Position numbers and translations under genes: made by a program
The notes under the pieces: generated by a model
The model's database searches: none
What the model saw: only the letters and a program-made list of their open reading frames with translations
What the model was told of the DNA's origin: nothing
Shown: one piece after another, positions 23,009-34,635 of the stretch
Numbering within the stretch: position 1 is the first letter of the stretch
Layout: the number at the start of each line of letters is the position of its first letter
DNA from: Acanthococcus lagerstroemiae
Taxonomy: Eukaryota > Arthropoda > Insecta > Hemiptera > Eriococcidae
Assembly (NCBI GenBank): GCA_031841125.1
Contig: CM063113.1
Span: forward strand, 28,293,312-28,357,311
Direction: 5' to 3'
DNA: 64,000 nucleotides

Positions 23009-23743
23009 AATGAAAATTGTTCTTGTTTGTACATGTACTGTATATTTTTAACAATTGAAAATACTGGCACTTGTCTCAGTTTCACTAAGGGTTCATGTAA
23101 ATGTTGAGTTATTGGGTAATACACTCGAATTGCTATGTTTAACAAGGTATTATAATATAAACATTTGGGTGAATGTGACGATTCTTAAAATTTCAAGATA
23201 TTCAAGATTTTATTATACTGGAACAACATAAAATGGCATTAAGGAGTTAGTAGATATGAATTAGCATAGTATAAAGTATACGAAATATTTTCTTCACATT
23301 CAGTTATATTTTTTACACGGCACAATGCTCTCAAGATATTTCGATTTAGAGGTTTGAGTTCAGCTTGAAATTTGCATACATGTTTACGTGTGGAAAAGAA
23401 AACCCATTTCATGTTTGTTTTTTGTTGTTCTCATGTTATTAGGAGTTAAAGCAATGCGTTCAATAAGAAAAAAATGGCAAAACATCTTTTGGCTTCCTCT
23501 AATTTTTTGAAATGTATGTGGGTGAATGGGAGTTGAATTTGGTACCGTCCTCTAATCACCTGACGTTTAGAGGGGACGAAAATGAAAACCCTGGGCAAAA
23601 AAGATCCGAATAAATGTGGAATGAGTATCATAAGTGTAGACTTAGAAGTTAAGGTCGAGATGAGCGACTTCTATCACCCAGATGGTTTTGCTAGAATTTC
23701 CACGCATTCTTGATACAAGACTGCGAATGAAATGCGGAAGCAC
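23009..23743. other. Intergenic, no recognisable gene
   Basis: TTCTTGTTTGTACATGTACTG (from 23019) repeats 22684 onward, so the repeat unit of the neighbouring element spills over. Nothing else is supported. Confidence 0.4.
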
Positions 23744-23914
23744 CAGAAGCGCAAATAGGACTCAGAACTGGGGGGCGGGTGGCTTAAGCTCCCTCATTAT
23801 GAAGCAACACCACTCCCTGCATCATTTTCTTTGGTAATCTTTCAGAGTTTGGGAGGGCTATTTAGAAGTTTTGGTGGGCTAAGCCCCCCAAGCCCCCACC
23901 TATTTGCGCCTATG
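23744..23914. mobile_element. hAT-like MITE with 8-bp target duplication
   Basis: It starts CAGAAGCGCAAATAGG and ends CCTATTTGCGCCTATG. The flanks GGAAGCAC (23736-23743) and GGAAGGAC (23915-23922) match at 7 of 8 positions. G- and C-runs sit inside the ends. Non-coding. Confidence 0.7.
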
Positions 23915-23922
23915 GGAAGGAC

Positions 23923-25536
23923 TGTGGAAACTCAGGCTCGCGAGTTTGCCCAGTTGAAAATAAACTTGAAGATTCGGTGTTTGATGCAATATTACTTGTT
24001 ATATCGTTTTGAGAATACCGTGTTACCCATCAGTTTAAGTTTCGGTTGCACCAACACGTCCCTCTAGTTCGCAGTTCGTTAGGTATATTCATTCCCTGAG
24101 GCGATACGCGTTACCCCGTGCCATTTCCACTATTTCCAACTTGTACTTCGTAAGATTAGAGAAATTGTGCAACGTATGAACATTCCTCGCCGATGTATTC
24201 CATCGTGTAATATCTCGCAGAGAACATTCGTTTTGTCGAGAAACGCTTACATCGATATACGCAGTTACCATTAAGTTTTTCCATTAAGTTTTTTAAACTC
24301 TTAAGAATGTCGACTTCGGTGCCAAAATTTTATACCGCTACTTTTTAAAATATGTTTTGATACTTTCTCCTTTTTTGTATTTTTTAATTTTACAAAAATT
24401 TTTTATCGCACGCTATCTCGATGAGCAGATTTTTGTTGCGAATTTACCGTTGTGTGCTTTCCAGTCCGTTGTCGAGTCGGACGTCTCACATTTCGGAATT
24501 GATTTTGTTCAACCATGTGTGTATTTATTTCTCGTACGGTCAACATTATTCAATGTTCAATTGCCTAGTCCTAAGTTACGTAATTTGAATGCATACAATT
24601 AATTTTTAAGTTATGTATTTTCTATTTAAGGATTAATATCTGCCAGGGTGGAGTTATTATCATGTAGTATTTACAAGTAGGTATTCGGAGCGATTATGGG
24701 CTCTTTTTAGGTATTGTATTTTTGACGTTTTGGTTTCATACAATGTCAACGTTTTAAGGTTTATTGTTGCAAATATTTACAAATATGAATTTGTTTTACT
24801 TGTTGAATACATTGTGTGAATGATTTTAAATCGCGAGTCTCCTATTCGCTTGTCAGTGATTACCACGACCCACGAAACGAGATTGTGTAGGAAAAGCGTA
24901 TCGGAACTGTGTTAAGAATGGTTGAGGCTTTTCAAGATTTCACAAGGTTAATTTTTAATGACTGCATTTTATTGGGTATCAACAACCATTTACGACGGAG
25001 ACTGGCGAATTTAGGCTCCGGAACCATTGTAAAATAAAAAGTAAACAATGAAATTCCAGTGCCTCCGCACTGTGCGTTGCGGGTGGTGGGGAATTCCAGC
25101 TCCCCCAACCCTCATGTTGTTTTACCCGTCCATTTCTACCAGGCTAGTCCTGCTGGTCCTGAAAAGTACTGCTTTTCGTTTTAAGATACTGAAGTTCTGC
25201 AAAAGTCCTGCTTTTGAGTTAAAGATCCTACTTTTTTTCAAATTTGAAACCTTATCACTCAAGCGAAAATTAAAAATTGAATTTGAACGCCAATAAATAA
25301 AGAGTTATTGAAAAAACATCATGAGTAATTACTTCTGTTAGGTAATTTTTAAAACTTATTTTCGTAACAGGTTTTGAAAAAAGAACTTTTTTTTTTGGGG
25401 GGGGGGGTTATTATTTTGAAAATGTCCTGCTGAAGGTCCTGCAAAAGTCCTCCTTTTTGGTTTAGAGATTTTCTTAGACACACTGTCTGGGCGTACGGCT
25501 CCCCTTTTCTTTTTTCCATATTATCTTATCTAGGGT
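23923..25536. other. Intergenic with short GTCCTGCAAAAG repeats
   Basis: GTCCTGCTTTT- and GTCCTGCAAAAG-type words recur at 25142-25235 and 25425-25455, around a T/G homopolymer tract at 25387-25407. No gene is seen. Confidence 0.4.
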
Positions 25537-25960
25537 ATGCCTTTTCCACCTCGGGCCAAGTGTCTTTCGAAATGCATCCCTCCATCAGGAAGTTGGCCTC
25601 TCTCTGACCCTTTTAAGATCGTACGGTATCCGCCCCTCCACTGGATGTTCTCTCCTTCCTCCCCCTGTCTCATGATACGCCCCATACTTCTATTTATTTT
25701 TCTTGACTACCCTACCTATGTCCTCCAGCTGCGTTTTGCCCTTAACCAAGATGTTTCGACTTTGTCTGGCTTTCTGACAGTCAACATACTGCGTTCCATT
25801 GATCTCTGCGCCACTCATAACCTCCTCGCATTAGCTTTGGTTAGCGCCCATGTTTGGTCCCCATCAACGCAAGTTGAACGCAGCTACGCCAAACCTGCGC
25901 CTTGGTTGGAATTGGAAATCTGCCTTTGAAGATTTTTTTCCAAATTCCAGTCTTGCCTCC
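25537..25960 (-). mobile_element. RTE-like LINE ORF2 3'-end fragment
   Basis: The minus strand carries DQTWALTKANARRL, AQRSMERSMLTVRK and a W-R-G-G-Y stretch. These are the post-RT signatures of RTE / CFDP2-like LINEs (TWTLTKANAxRLxxAQRAMER). Frames are broken by several indels. The 130-codon plus-strand frame over the same bases is antisense and not a gene. Confidence 0.7.
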
Positions 25961-26037
25961 AGGGGCGCTGTAAGCGCCCCGCGAGAGGCTAGTCACTTGT
26001 AAAGAATAACAAACAAACCATTCGCCTATCTTTCAAA

Positions 26038-26447
26038 CAGGGATGCGGAAGCCGAATGATACAGCTTCCGCTTCCGGCTTCCAGCCGCCAAATCTCATCT
26101 AGCTTCTCGCTTCCAGCCTCAGTATATGAGCTTTTCTAACTTCCTATATTATTTTCGACTTCTGGCTTCTAGCTTCCAGCCTTTTTACCTATTTTCACCC
26201 AAGGTTCCTATAGTTAGGGAAGGTTCTTTTAGAAATTATGAGGGAAAATAAAGTGAAGTGAAGTGGAACAGAAGAGATGTATTAGTTTTCTTTTTTGGGC
26301 TTCCGAATTTGAGTAAAACGATCTTTAAGAAGAATACTGTAAGAAGTCAATTGGAAGCTAAAACAGCTTCCAGCTTCCAACTTCTGGCTTCTCATAATTG
26401 TGCTAAAATTTCAAAAACTTCCGGCTACTGGCTTCTTCGCAACCCTG
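26038..26447. mobile_element. hAT-like MITE carrying a GCTTCCGGCTTCCAGC minisatellite
   Basis: The ends CAGGGATGCGGAAGCC and GGCTTCTTCGCAACCCTG are inverted repeats. The flanks CTTTCAAA (26030-26037) and CTTTCGAA (26448-26455) are an 8-bp target duplication with one change. The terminal part is expanded into tandem GCTTCC(A/G)GC words on both sides. Confidence 0.8.
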
Positions 26448-26529
26448 CTTTCGAAGCAAAATCAGTGTTGCCAAGTTTATAAACATTAAAATGTAGTGGA
26501 AAGTGCTCGAGCACCCCCTGGCACCCCGT

Positions 26530-26748
26530 TGCTCGGGGCCTGGGGGAGGGAAGTGTGAAAGTCCTAACTGATTCTACTCAAAATTCCCAAGTATCAAAGC
26601 CAAAAAAAAAAATGTTTTTGACTTATTGGATTTTCCCAACTCTACTGGAATTTCCTAACTTCGGCTGACTGAAATGATAAATTTTCCCAACTGCTGAGTA
26701 AAAAATTGCCTACGGGGGAACTCTCCTTCCCCCCTGTCGGTACGTCCC
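26530..26748 (-). mobile_element. Partial copy of the CAGGGACGYACC hAT-like family
   Basis: Read on the minus strand, it begins CAGGGACGTACCGACAGG and continues AGTTGGGAAAATTTATCATT. It is colinear with the element at 34636-34947. The far end is degenerate. It abuts the foldback at 26754. Confidence 0.65.
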
Positions 26749-26753
26749 TGCAT

Positions 26754-27012
26754 ATGAGCCCTGTTTTACAAGAAGGGGATAAGTCCTATTTTGACGATTT
26801 TCTGGTTTACAATTTGAACAACAGCACTTTTCACCTAGAATCGACTGGTGACACTGATATTACACAATTCCGCACGCAACATGTCGAAGCATGCGGAATT
26901 CTGTAATATCAGTGTTACCAGTCGATGCTACGTGAAAAGTGCTGTTAGAATCGTAAATAATCAGAAAATCATCAAAATATGACTCATCCCCTTCTTGTAA
27001 AACAGGGTTCAT
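26754..27012. repeat. Foldback hairpin of 259 bp
   Basis: From ATGAGCCCTGTTTTACAAGA on the left to CTTGTAAAACAGGGTTCAT on the right, the two halves pair almost throughout (for example GCACTTTTCACCTAGAATCG with CGATGCTACGTGAAAAGTGC). The loop is only about 13 nt, around ACATGTCGAAGC. No protein is expected; the short frame inside is a by-product. Confidence 0.8.
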
Positions 27013-28190
27013 ACAGCTTACGAATAATGTTGATTGCTTTTTGATCTATTCCTTGCGCCTTCATAGCTTCTACAAGAATTTGTGGTCGATCATATCAAAT
27101 GTCTTCGAAAAATTGATAAACAAGAATAAAACTTGGAATTTATATGTGTTGGCCTTTTCGATAACTTGTTTGATGGTGAAAATTTGGTCAATCGCTGAAT
27201 AGTGGCGTAGCCAGGATTTTCCTATGGGGTGGGGAGCAAAATAAGATTTTCAAGGGGAAAAGGGTCGAAAATTTAGGTATTTCTCAAAATTCGCCGATAA
27301 AATACTGCTCGAGCAAAAATGTTTCGAAAAAACCTATTTTAAAGGCGAAAAATTGCTCATTTCTGCATATTTTACATTCAATTTTAGGTGCCTGGGGAGG
27401 CAATAGTCCACTTGCCCCCCGGCTATCACTGTCGTTGAATGATTTTTCGGAACACTGCTTGTTCCTTTGGCTGTTATGAATTCAGCTGGGGGTACATACA
27501 GTCTGTCCTTCAGAATTTTCATAAAGATTTTTCCGTGATTAGAGGTTAAACTAATGGGTATGGAATTTTTAATATCTTCGTCCCCCTTTTTAAATAATGA
27601 AATAATTTCTGCTTCCCCCAGTGGAAGGGGATTACTTCATCGTCCAACATTCTGTTGAACAGTTCCGTCAAAGTGGGAGCAAGCTGTTCTGTAAAAAGCT
27701 TAAAAGGGACTCGTTGCTCACCTTATCTGGCCCCATAGCCTTGCCCGCTTTGATAGATTTTAACATTTTTTCCACCTCAGCCTGGAGTGTAGCCGGGAAA
27801 TAGCTGGTGTCTTGATCTCGTTTCCCTTCTTTCATGGTCCTTTTCTCCTGACCTAAATCCTTTGGCTTTTCATACAATTCTTTGAAGAAATCAGCAGCCA
27901 CCTTTGCAATTTTGCTTCGACCATGTACCGACTCGCCTCAATTGTTCCGCTTGCTCAGAATGAGTTTCTTACTCGTAAATAACTCTTTGCTTCCTTTCTT
28001 AATCGATCTACTGTCTGCCAAGATACTCTCAATTAATTTGCCTACGTGTTTCCTCAAGTCTTTTCTAGTTTCTATCCTCACTCTTTTCTTTAGAAGAAGC
28101 AATTCGATTTTTTGAATGTTTCTTATCTTTCCGCGATAGCTGGTCCCTCTTCTCAGTGAGTAGCTTGGTTTCAGCAGACAACTTATCATT
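27013..28190 (-). mobile_element. RTE-like LINE ORF2 fragment (linker and RT), disrupted
   Basis: The minus strand shows, from 28190 downward: a basic linker region, ADFFKELYEKPKDL, KSIKAGKAMGPDKVSNE (RT entry motif), AEIISLFKKGDEDIKNSIP, GKIFMKILKDRLY, then after an inserted element SAIDQIFTIKQVIEKAN and FLFINFSKTFDMIDHKFL, in the place of the FxDFxKAFDxxxH motif. The catalytic FADD block is missing because the copy stops at the 26754-27012 hairpin. Stops and shifts make it a relic. Confidence 0.8.
27200..27431. mobile_element. hAT-like MITE inserted in the LINE RT
   Basis: AGTGGCGTAGCCAGG at the left and GGCTATCACTG at the right are hAT-type ends. The flanks TCGCTGAA (27192-27199) and TCGTTGAA (27432-27439) are an 8-bp target duplication. 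The LINE reading resumes on both sides, so the insertion is younger than the LINE. Confidence 0.8.
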
Positions 28191-30509
28191 TGACCTCATA
28201 CCCCCTTTTGTCTTCCAAAACGAGTAACCGTCTCCTTATTGCCTCAGCTGTTGATCGTGACCAAAACTGTCAGGACTCTTCAAAACTGGATTCGTTAAAA
28301 CTGTCTGACAGGCTGTTCGGATTTAGCGAAGCCAAATTGTTGGACCCCCAGCCCCCGTTCGAAACAGAACAGATTTTCTAGTCTTCCAAGGAACAGGATT
28401 TTAGCATTTGAAGATTCTGCTTCACTCCTTTCTCAGGTGTTCTCAACTGCTTACATTAAAAAGGGCAGAGTATAGTTGCAGAATGAGGTTATTTCTGAAG
28501 ATGAAATTTCGATTGTACGATTTAGTTTCTAACTCTTACCCCTCCCACCTAATTAGGATTCGATTTCCAACATAAAAAAGAAAAAAAATGAGAAAGTTGG
28601 ACTGTGCTCCCCCCACTCCGCTTCTGATTCCCTTCTGGTGTCTCTGACTAAAGTGAGTAGGACCTTCGTGTTGTGGAAAGTGCGGATGAGTAATCGCGAC
28701 GGACCACTTGGTGTGTGTCAAAGGTTCAGTGGAGCTATGATCGACAGTTCTGAGCTAGTCCTGGCTTTTATCTTTTCGGCATCAGGGGCATGGCTTTGAG
28801 AAGGGAGGGTGAACTTTCATAGGTGGCAGTTCGGCAATTTTCGGTGCTGCGTTGGCAAATTCACAATTCACGCTTTTTTTCTTTCTTTTTTTTTACCCCA
28901 CAAAAAGTTTTTGATTCTGCTCTGCTTCGTCACGGTCCTGCTCAGCATTTTCCCTCTTAATTCCCTTATCTGCTTAGACTATACCTCCCTCCCTTCATCA
29001 ACAATATAAGCAATCAATGAGCCGTCTCTCCGAGCGAAAATTGTATTAATGTTTAGGCGCTATATTCGTACACATAAGCTGCTCTAAGGCCTAAGCAGCT
29101 TGATGTGTACCTCCCTGAATACTCATTCAGCTAACTGCTTAACCGAAGAAAGGTAATTAAAACTTCGTTTAAGTTACGGTGATAGACAAACTTGACTGTG
29201 GAGCTTGTTGATGAAACCGAGAACATCGACTCGCTTGCGAATATTTCAGTGTAGTTTCCAACTCCAGCTCTGGTCCGTTTTGGTCAGACATCGAATGTGG
29301 ATACGTTTTATAAAATTTGATCTCTTCCTCTCGTGAGCCTATCATCAAGTGCCGCAGAAAGTTACGAGATTAATTTTAATTTTCGAGCTTTCCTCTAAAA
29401 TTTAGAGAAAAGCTCATTTAATGAGTTCATTTTCGTATCGAAGGGGGAAAAGGTCGGAGATGTATTTCGTCCGAAGATATATGGTTTTTAATTTTTAAAA
29501 CTTATCTTTTCTATCGATGGCTTAAGCGAGTTCAATTTATTAATCGGACATGTTTCGGACTATCGTGCTTTCTCCGGTTTCTATTATCCCTGGTGAAACC
29601 CGTGAAATGGAAGTATATGGAAAAACGATTGCAAGAAGATAGGAGGAAAAGATGTTGTACCTTTTGTAAAGCGAAAAAATTGAGCAATTTATTCGTATTT
29701 GAAAACATCGAGACTGTTTACCTTGCTGGGACGAGAAATTTAAATTTCGGAAATCTTCGTTATCTTCGTTTACAAATGCGGCGTATAGCCCGGAGCTTAA
29801 ATTTTCTATTAAATTCGGGCTCGGTTCGCAATTCTCTCGAACCTATCCTATCGCATAAATCGGTTTACTGCTAACGTAATTATACACTAAATCGTGTCGG
29901 CCCTTTTTGTAATAATTACGACGATCGTAATATTTTGGGAGAGAGAAAACCTGATCACCCTTCTATTTTTCCAGCTCCTTCGAGAAAAACGAATGCCCAT
30001 TCAAGTGCTCGTATTTCCGTCCTGTACTGCAGAACAGATAATAAAATCGCCTTTTTAAAGAACTTAAGTATGCAAATGAAAATGTTCTCGTAATTAACTT
30101 TTAATTACTTTGTTTGTGTACCTCCTTTGTCCTATTCTTAACGCAGCTCGCTGTGAGTCGTATACGTACCGTGGATGTAGATAAAACATTTTTCGTTCAC
30201 GCGTAATTTCTTAATTACCGCCATTTTGTTAGCTTTCAGACTAACGCGTAAATTTGGTATTCGGTTTCAATCAATAGCAGGCATTTACGTGGGAAATAGT
30301 CGCGGAATCGTATGTAGGGGTCCTAAGAATTGGAGGCATTTTAAAATGAAGATGATTCGCTACACGTGCAATACCGGGCAGAACACGGTCAAGTCTAGAC
30401 GTCTAGACCATATCATGCGCATTACTTGGCCAGAAAGTGTAGATAAATGTCCAATATATGGTGTAGACAGTTCTTGTTGGGGAGAGGAGGCAACTGTGTA
30501 AGCCGAGCC
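28191..30509. other. Low-repeat interval without a recognisable gene
   Basis: Frames of about 60-93 codons (for example plus strand 29593-29874 and 30226-30501) have no motif I know. The sequence looks less repetitive than its surroundings, so an unrecognised exon or regulatory DNA is possible. Confidence 0.4.
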
Positions 30510-30517
30510 CAATAAAG

Positions 30518-30692
30518 CAGTGGCGTATTTAAGGGGGGGGGTCCAGGTTCAACCACCCTGCATGGCCAAAAAAAGCTCTAAAAAATATCAACAATATGCT
30601 CATTTGACTTTTTTTTTTTTTTTTTTTTAAATGAATACCCTTAAAATTAAAAGTCAAACCCCCTCCATGATTTCATCCTAGATACACTAGTG
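30518..30692. mobile_element. hAT-like MITE with perfect 8-bp target duplication
   Basis: It begins CAGTGGCGTATTTAAGG and ends CCTAGATACACTAGTG. CAATAAAG flanks both sides exactly (30510-30517, 30693-30700). The interior is a T-run and a purine/pyrimidine stretch. Confidence 0.85.
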
Positions 30693-31839
30693 CAATAAAG
30701 AGAGGCGAAATGGCCTTAAACCCAATTATAAAATATAAACAGCAGAAGTTAAGATTGACTGAGGAACCCCGGCGAGGCAGAACTAGAAGAAGGAGGCACT
30801 GAAAAAACACAAAAGAGAAGAGGTGGTCAAAGGGGGACGATTGGTTATAAGAGGTTGACAAATGATACACGTCTTAACTGAAAGAAACATAGGTCCCCAC
30901 GCAGCATTTGTAAGGACCGAAGAAGTACCTTAAAATTAAAAAACCTCCCAATATTATACGACTCCTAGTAGCATATACCCATCCCATAGACCAACTGAAA
31001 AATGAAAAGTAAAAATAAATAAATTAATTAAAAAGTTGAATTAAGAGCATGAATTAAATAAGAAAGAATGCAACTAGGGTACCATGAAATAAATGAACTG
31101 TTATATCGTGACCATTGTCCACTCGACATGAAGCTAAAATGTAAACGAGAGGGGATCTAGGACACTCAGACATCAATACGGCTAGCTGATGTTACAGTCC
31201 ATAACGTGGGCTGTCTTGTAACAATAGAGCAAAAGCTCAGAAAGAACCATGGCTATATTAATCATATAGCACCATCGTAAAAGTTGAGATAATGCGGCGG
31301 TCTAAAAGGAGGGCTACAAGAGGGGGATCCCTGAAAAGGGGCTGACGTGCGGAAAGTAAATATGGAGACACCAAGAAGAAAGTCCATGAACTCATGAATG
31401 GAGGGGGGGGGGATAGGAGAAAAAGAAAAACTAAATGAAGAACAAGATTATGACGCTGAAGTTTTACTGAGCGTTGAAAATTCCACTCGCAGCGAACCAG
31501 CGACAGGAATAGACTAAAAAAGAGAAAAAACAAAACAGCCAGAGCCCTCTCCCTCATCCCGAATTAGAACAGACAAAAATGGACCAATATAACCCAAAAC
31601 TACAGAAACCTCCAAAAGCACCCACCGCAAACGGGAGCAAGAGACAAAAAGTTACAAAAGGTAACCTAAAAGGGAAGGTGAGGGTTTCTGTATAATAAAA
31701 ATGGGTTAAAAGTTGAAAATTTGATAATTGAAATGGTATCTTCATCTGACTTCTGCCCATCTTTTGACAGCTTCTGCATACGAATACGCTCGTTTCGGCC
31801 AAAAGGAGTAGAACTCCTGTGTACACGTAAGTACAACAC

Positions 31840-31935
31840 CCTTGTACCCCCCTCTGGTCACTGACGCGATACTTGAAAGGGTAAATTCCGGGGCCAGAGG
31901 TGCGGTGTTTGAGGAGCCACTTTGGCATGTTGTAT
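31840..31935 (-). repeat. Dispersed repeat shared with 48540-48640
   Basis: The minus strand reads ATGCCAAAGTGGCTCCTC and onward, matching the plus strand at 48559 (ATGCCAAAGTGGCCCCTG) through CAAGTATCGCGTCAGTG. In translation both give AKVAP followed by a P-H-x-W-P stretch. The family is unknown. Confidence 0.55.
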
Positions 31936-31969
31936 CGCCATACACTCCAACAAACATTAACACTCTTGT

Positions 31970-32340
31970 CTTCTAGCTAGCTTCAAGAACTACATCGAAA
32001 ATAACCTGCCTTTCTCAGTGGGCGGGATTGAAATTATTTACACCTCATTTAAAAGGGCAGGAACTCCCCTGAAACAACACTTTCGCCTTCTGGCTAATTC
32101 CAAAAACTACGTCGGAGATCGTCCACCGCTATCCCACATTATTTGCTCTTTTCCCCTCTAAGCCAGATCGAAATTATTTGGCACCTTGATTGAAGGGTTA
32201 TAGATCAGCCTTGAACACAATACCCTTGCCCCTTTCCCAGCTAGCTCTCAAAATTACATCGGTAATTCCAAAATGTTGTGGTACCACTGTCCAATTCAAT
32301 GGGGTTGGCATCTCGGGTAAATAGACCCTGGAATTTTTCC
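31970..32340. repeat. Degenerate tandem repeat, unit about 105-150 bp
   Basis: Three units share the order AGCTAGCT / GGCTAATT, then TCAAGAACTACATCG or AAAACTACGTCGG, then GATTGAAATTATTT or GATCGAAATTATTT. Divergence is high. Confidence 0.4.
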
Positions 32341-33048
32341 AACAAAACCAGGGATTCTCAGGAGATCAAAATTTAGAATGTTCTTTTGTAACACCAGGGC
32401 TACTAGAATATGCACGAACTTTCTACGCAGCCTTAAACTTTGCAATTGCCTTATTTCTTCTGGCAACTAAAATCAACTTTTTTTTTTTACTTAACTGAAG
32501 ACTCAAGTTCACGGTTACGTTATTTTCTATGCGGTTACCAGACGGGGCTCATTTGAATGCGTGTAGTGTTAAAATTCATCTTGTGAGGGATTTGTTCATG
32601 TTTTTGGGTCATAAATTAGACGAATTTGAAACCCACTCAGAAAATTTCTGTTAATATTTGCCTTCAATTACTATTCTTTTGGTCACTAGTGAACTTGATC
32701 CGTCGAACCTTGAGTACTGGTTAATGCACTTGAGGGCCAATGGCTCTCTTGGACCTTTATGTTATTCCAGTGCTAAATTCTGTTCTACTGTAGTGAAATG
32801 GATCGGGGACTTACAGTAGCGAATTTTTAGGGGATGGGGACCTAAATTTATCAACTAAATAGGAACATCCCCTTCTGAAAATCCGGTTTGACCAATTGAC
32901 AAAGGATTTTCAAAACGACAAACCAAAAACGTCTATACTTAAGAACTGGTTAAGTGCCGGTTTGATTTTGCCTAAATTTACCAACTCTGGAAGATGATTT
33001 AGAAGCAGCCTTACTTTGGCCCCCTCACTTCCCCTGGTACATTCCTAT

Positions 33049-33628
33049 CAGAGCAGTGCACGGTACGAGTATATGCCCATGTGGTATTCGGTATTGTATC
33101 GCTTAAAACAACCAAATAGTATAGGCCGATACCAAGTATACTCGGTATTGTAGCGACAGGTAGTCGTTTTCGTGATATGGTATTGACAATAACAAGTATC
33201 ACAAATAAGGCATCACTACTGCACCGCCTAAAATACAGCGCTAATCATAAAACAATTCCTATGACCAAGTATTACTCGGTAGCATATCGGTGAAACCAAC
33301 TACCGACAACATAGTTGGTACCTAGTTGCTCTCCAACAATACAATGCCCGAGTACCAATATCAGTATTGTGCACTGCTCTGATACCGAGTGTACTCAGTA
33401 TTGTAGCGACAAGTAGTCGTTTTCGTGATATGGTATGACAATAACAAGTATCACTGATAAGGCATCACTACTGCACCACCTAAAATACAGCGCTAATCAT
33501 AAAACGATTCGGGACCAAGTATTACTCGGTATTGTATTGGTGAAACCAACTACCAACAACTATAGTCGGTAGTCGCTCTCCAACAATACAATACCCGAGT
33601 ACCGATATCAGTATCCTGCACTGCTCTG
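33049..33628. mobile_element. hAT-like element with internal ~250-bp tandem duplication
   Basis: The ends are CAGAGCAGTGCA and TGCACTGCTCTG. The flanks ATTCCTAT (33041-33048) and GTTCCTAT (33629-33636) match at 7 of 8. Inside, 33128-33380 and 33381-33627 are direct copies of one block. An internal GTGCACTGCTCTGATACCG marks the junction, so a terminal repeat occurs in the middle too. Many CGGTATTG / ACTCGGTA words occur. Non-coding. Confidence 0.85.
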
Positions 33629-33636
33629 GTTCCTAT

Positions 33637-34627
33637 CTATAGAAGTGAAATACTTATTTGACGTAGTTTGAGACTCAGTAGGTGATCTTGTAATGTTCGC
33701 TATAGATTGAAGAAAGCGAATCGAGTTAACTTTCTTAAGGATAAGAAAAATGTATTGTAATATAACTTTGAATAAAATGAAAGGCCATTTTTTTCGAATC
33801 CAACGACGTACGTGTTGACTGGATTACGCGTTTGATGACCTAAGGTACGATCAGGGAGCATTGAAATGAAGTTTCGTAACTTGGCAATATTTTCCATGAG
33901 TGTAGCTAATACACCCGTGGAAATAAAATGAGAATAATAAAAAACAGACGCAACGATTTTGTAAAACTGAATATTGATTTTACGACGCATACGCCGAAAT
34001 AAAATATTTTTATTTGCTAAAAAACTTCGTTTTCAGACTTCAACGTAAAGTTGTTTATTGGATATTTAACGAGTGATAAAGAGCATGCCTACTGAACGTG
34101 AGTCTATTTCAGAGCAAGTCCTCTCCAGCACTTAAAGCGTGTTATACAGACGGACGTCAATTAATTCGACTTTTAAGAAATCGACATGGGGGTCTTACAG
34201 GTCGGCGATTTCGACAACGCACATTACAGTTTCGATCGCCATTAGAGCCCAAAATTTCAAATTTTACCCTTGAATGGGGCCAAATATCTCGACTGGAGAA
34301 AATTGACCACACTGTCAAAATAGGAATTTTCAAGGTCGCAGATTCCGAATATAATATCAGGTTTTCTATCTGATCTGGATTTAGTCCCAAAAATTGTAAA
34401 ATGTCTTGAGAAGGGCAAACGCACGAGGCCCCAGAAAATCTATGTATTAAGCTACCGGCATAGGGGTAGAAAAACTCAAAAATGAAAACATGATAATGTA
34501 GTGTAGAAGATGAAATTTTGATGCTTCAAAAGTCCTATTTTTCACCTCAGTACTCAAATGGCCATAAATATGTTAAGAAAAAGGCATAAATCACTGAAAA
34601 ATAGACTAATGTGCAAATCTTTTAAGC
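33637..34627. other. Intergenic, no recognisable feature
   Basis: Frames up to 96 codons on either strand carry no known motif. Confidence 0.35.
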
Positions 34628-34635
34628 TATTAAAC

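Larger units (their letters stand above)
30701..33040. other. Repeat-derived interval, unassigned
   Basis: Minus-strand frames (31258-31963) are low in recognisable motifs. The part at 31840-31935 is shared with 48540-48640. A degenerate ~125-bp tandem repeat lies at 31970-32340. No intact gene is visible. Confidence 0.4.

Noticed and set aside
22750..23145. 131-codon minus-strand frame with internally repeated residues
   Set aside because: It only translates the GTGCAACACCTGCGCAGTA sub-repeats of the 21588-23008 element.
25537..25929. 130-codon plus-strand frame
   Set aside because: Antisense to a recognisable RTE-like LINE C-terminus on the minus strand.
32320..32420. GGGCTACTAGAATATG and similar words as a hAT end
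   Set aside because: No inverted partner or target duplication could be found.
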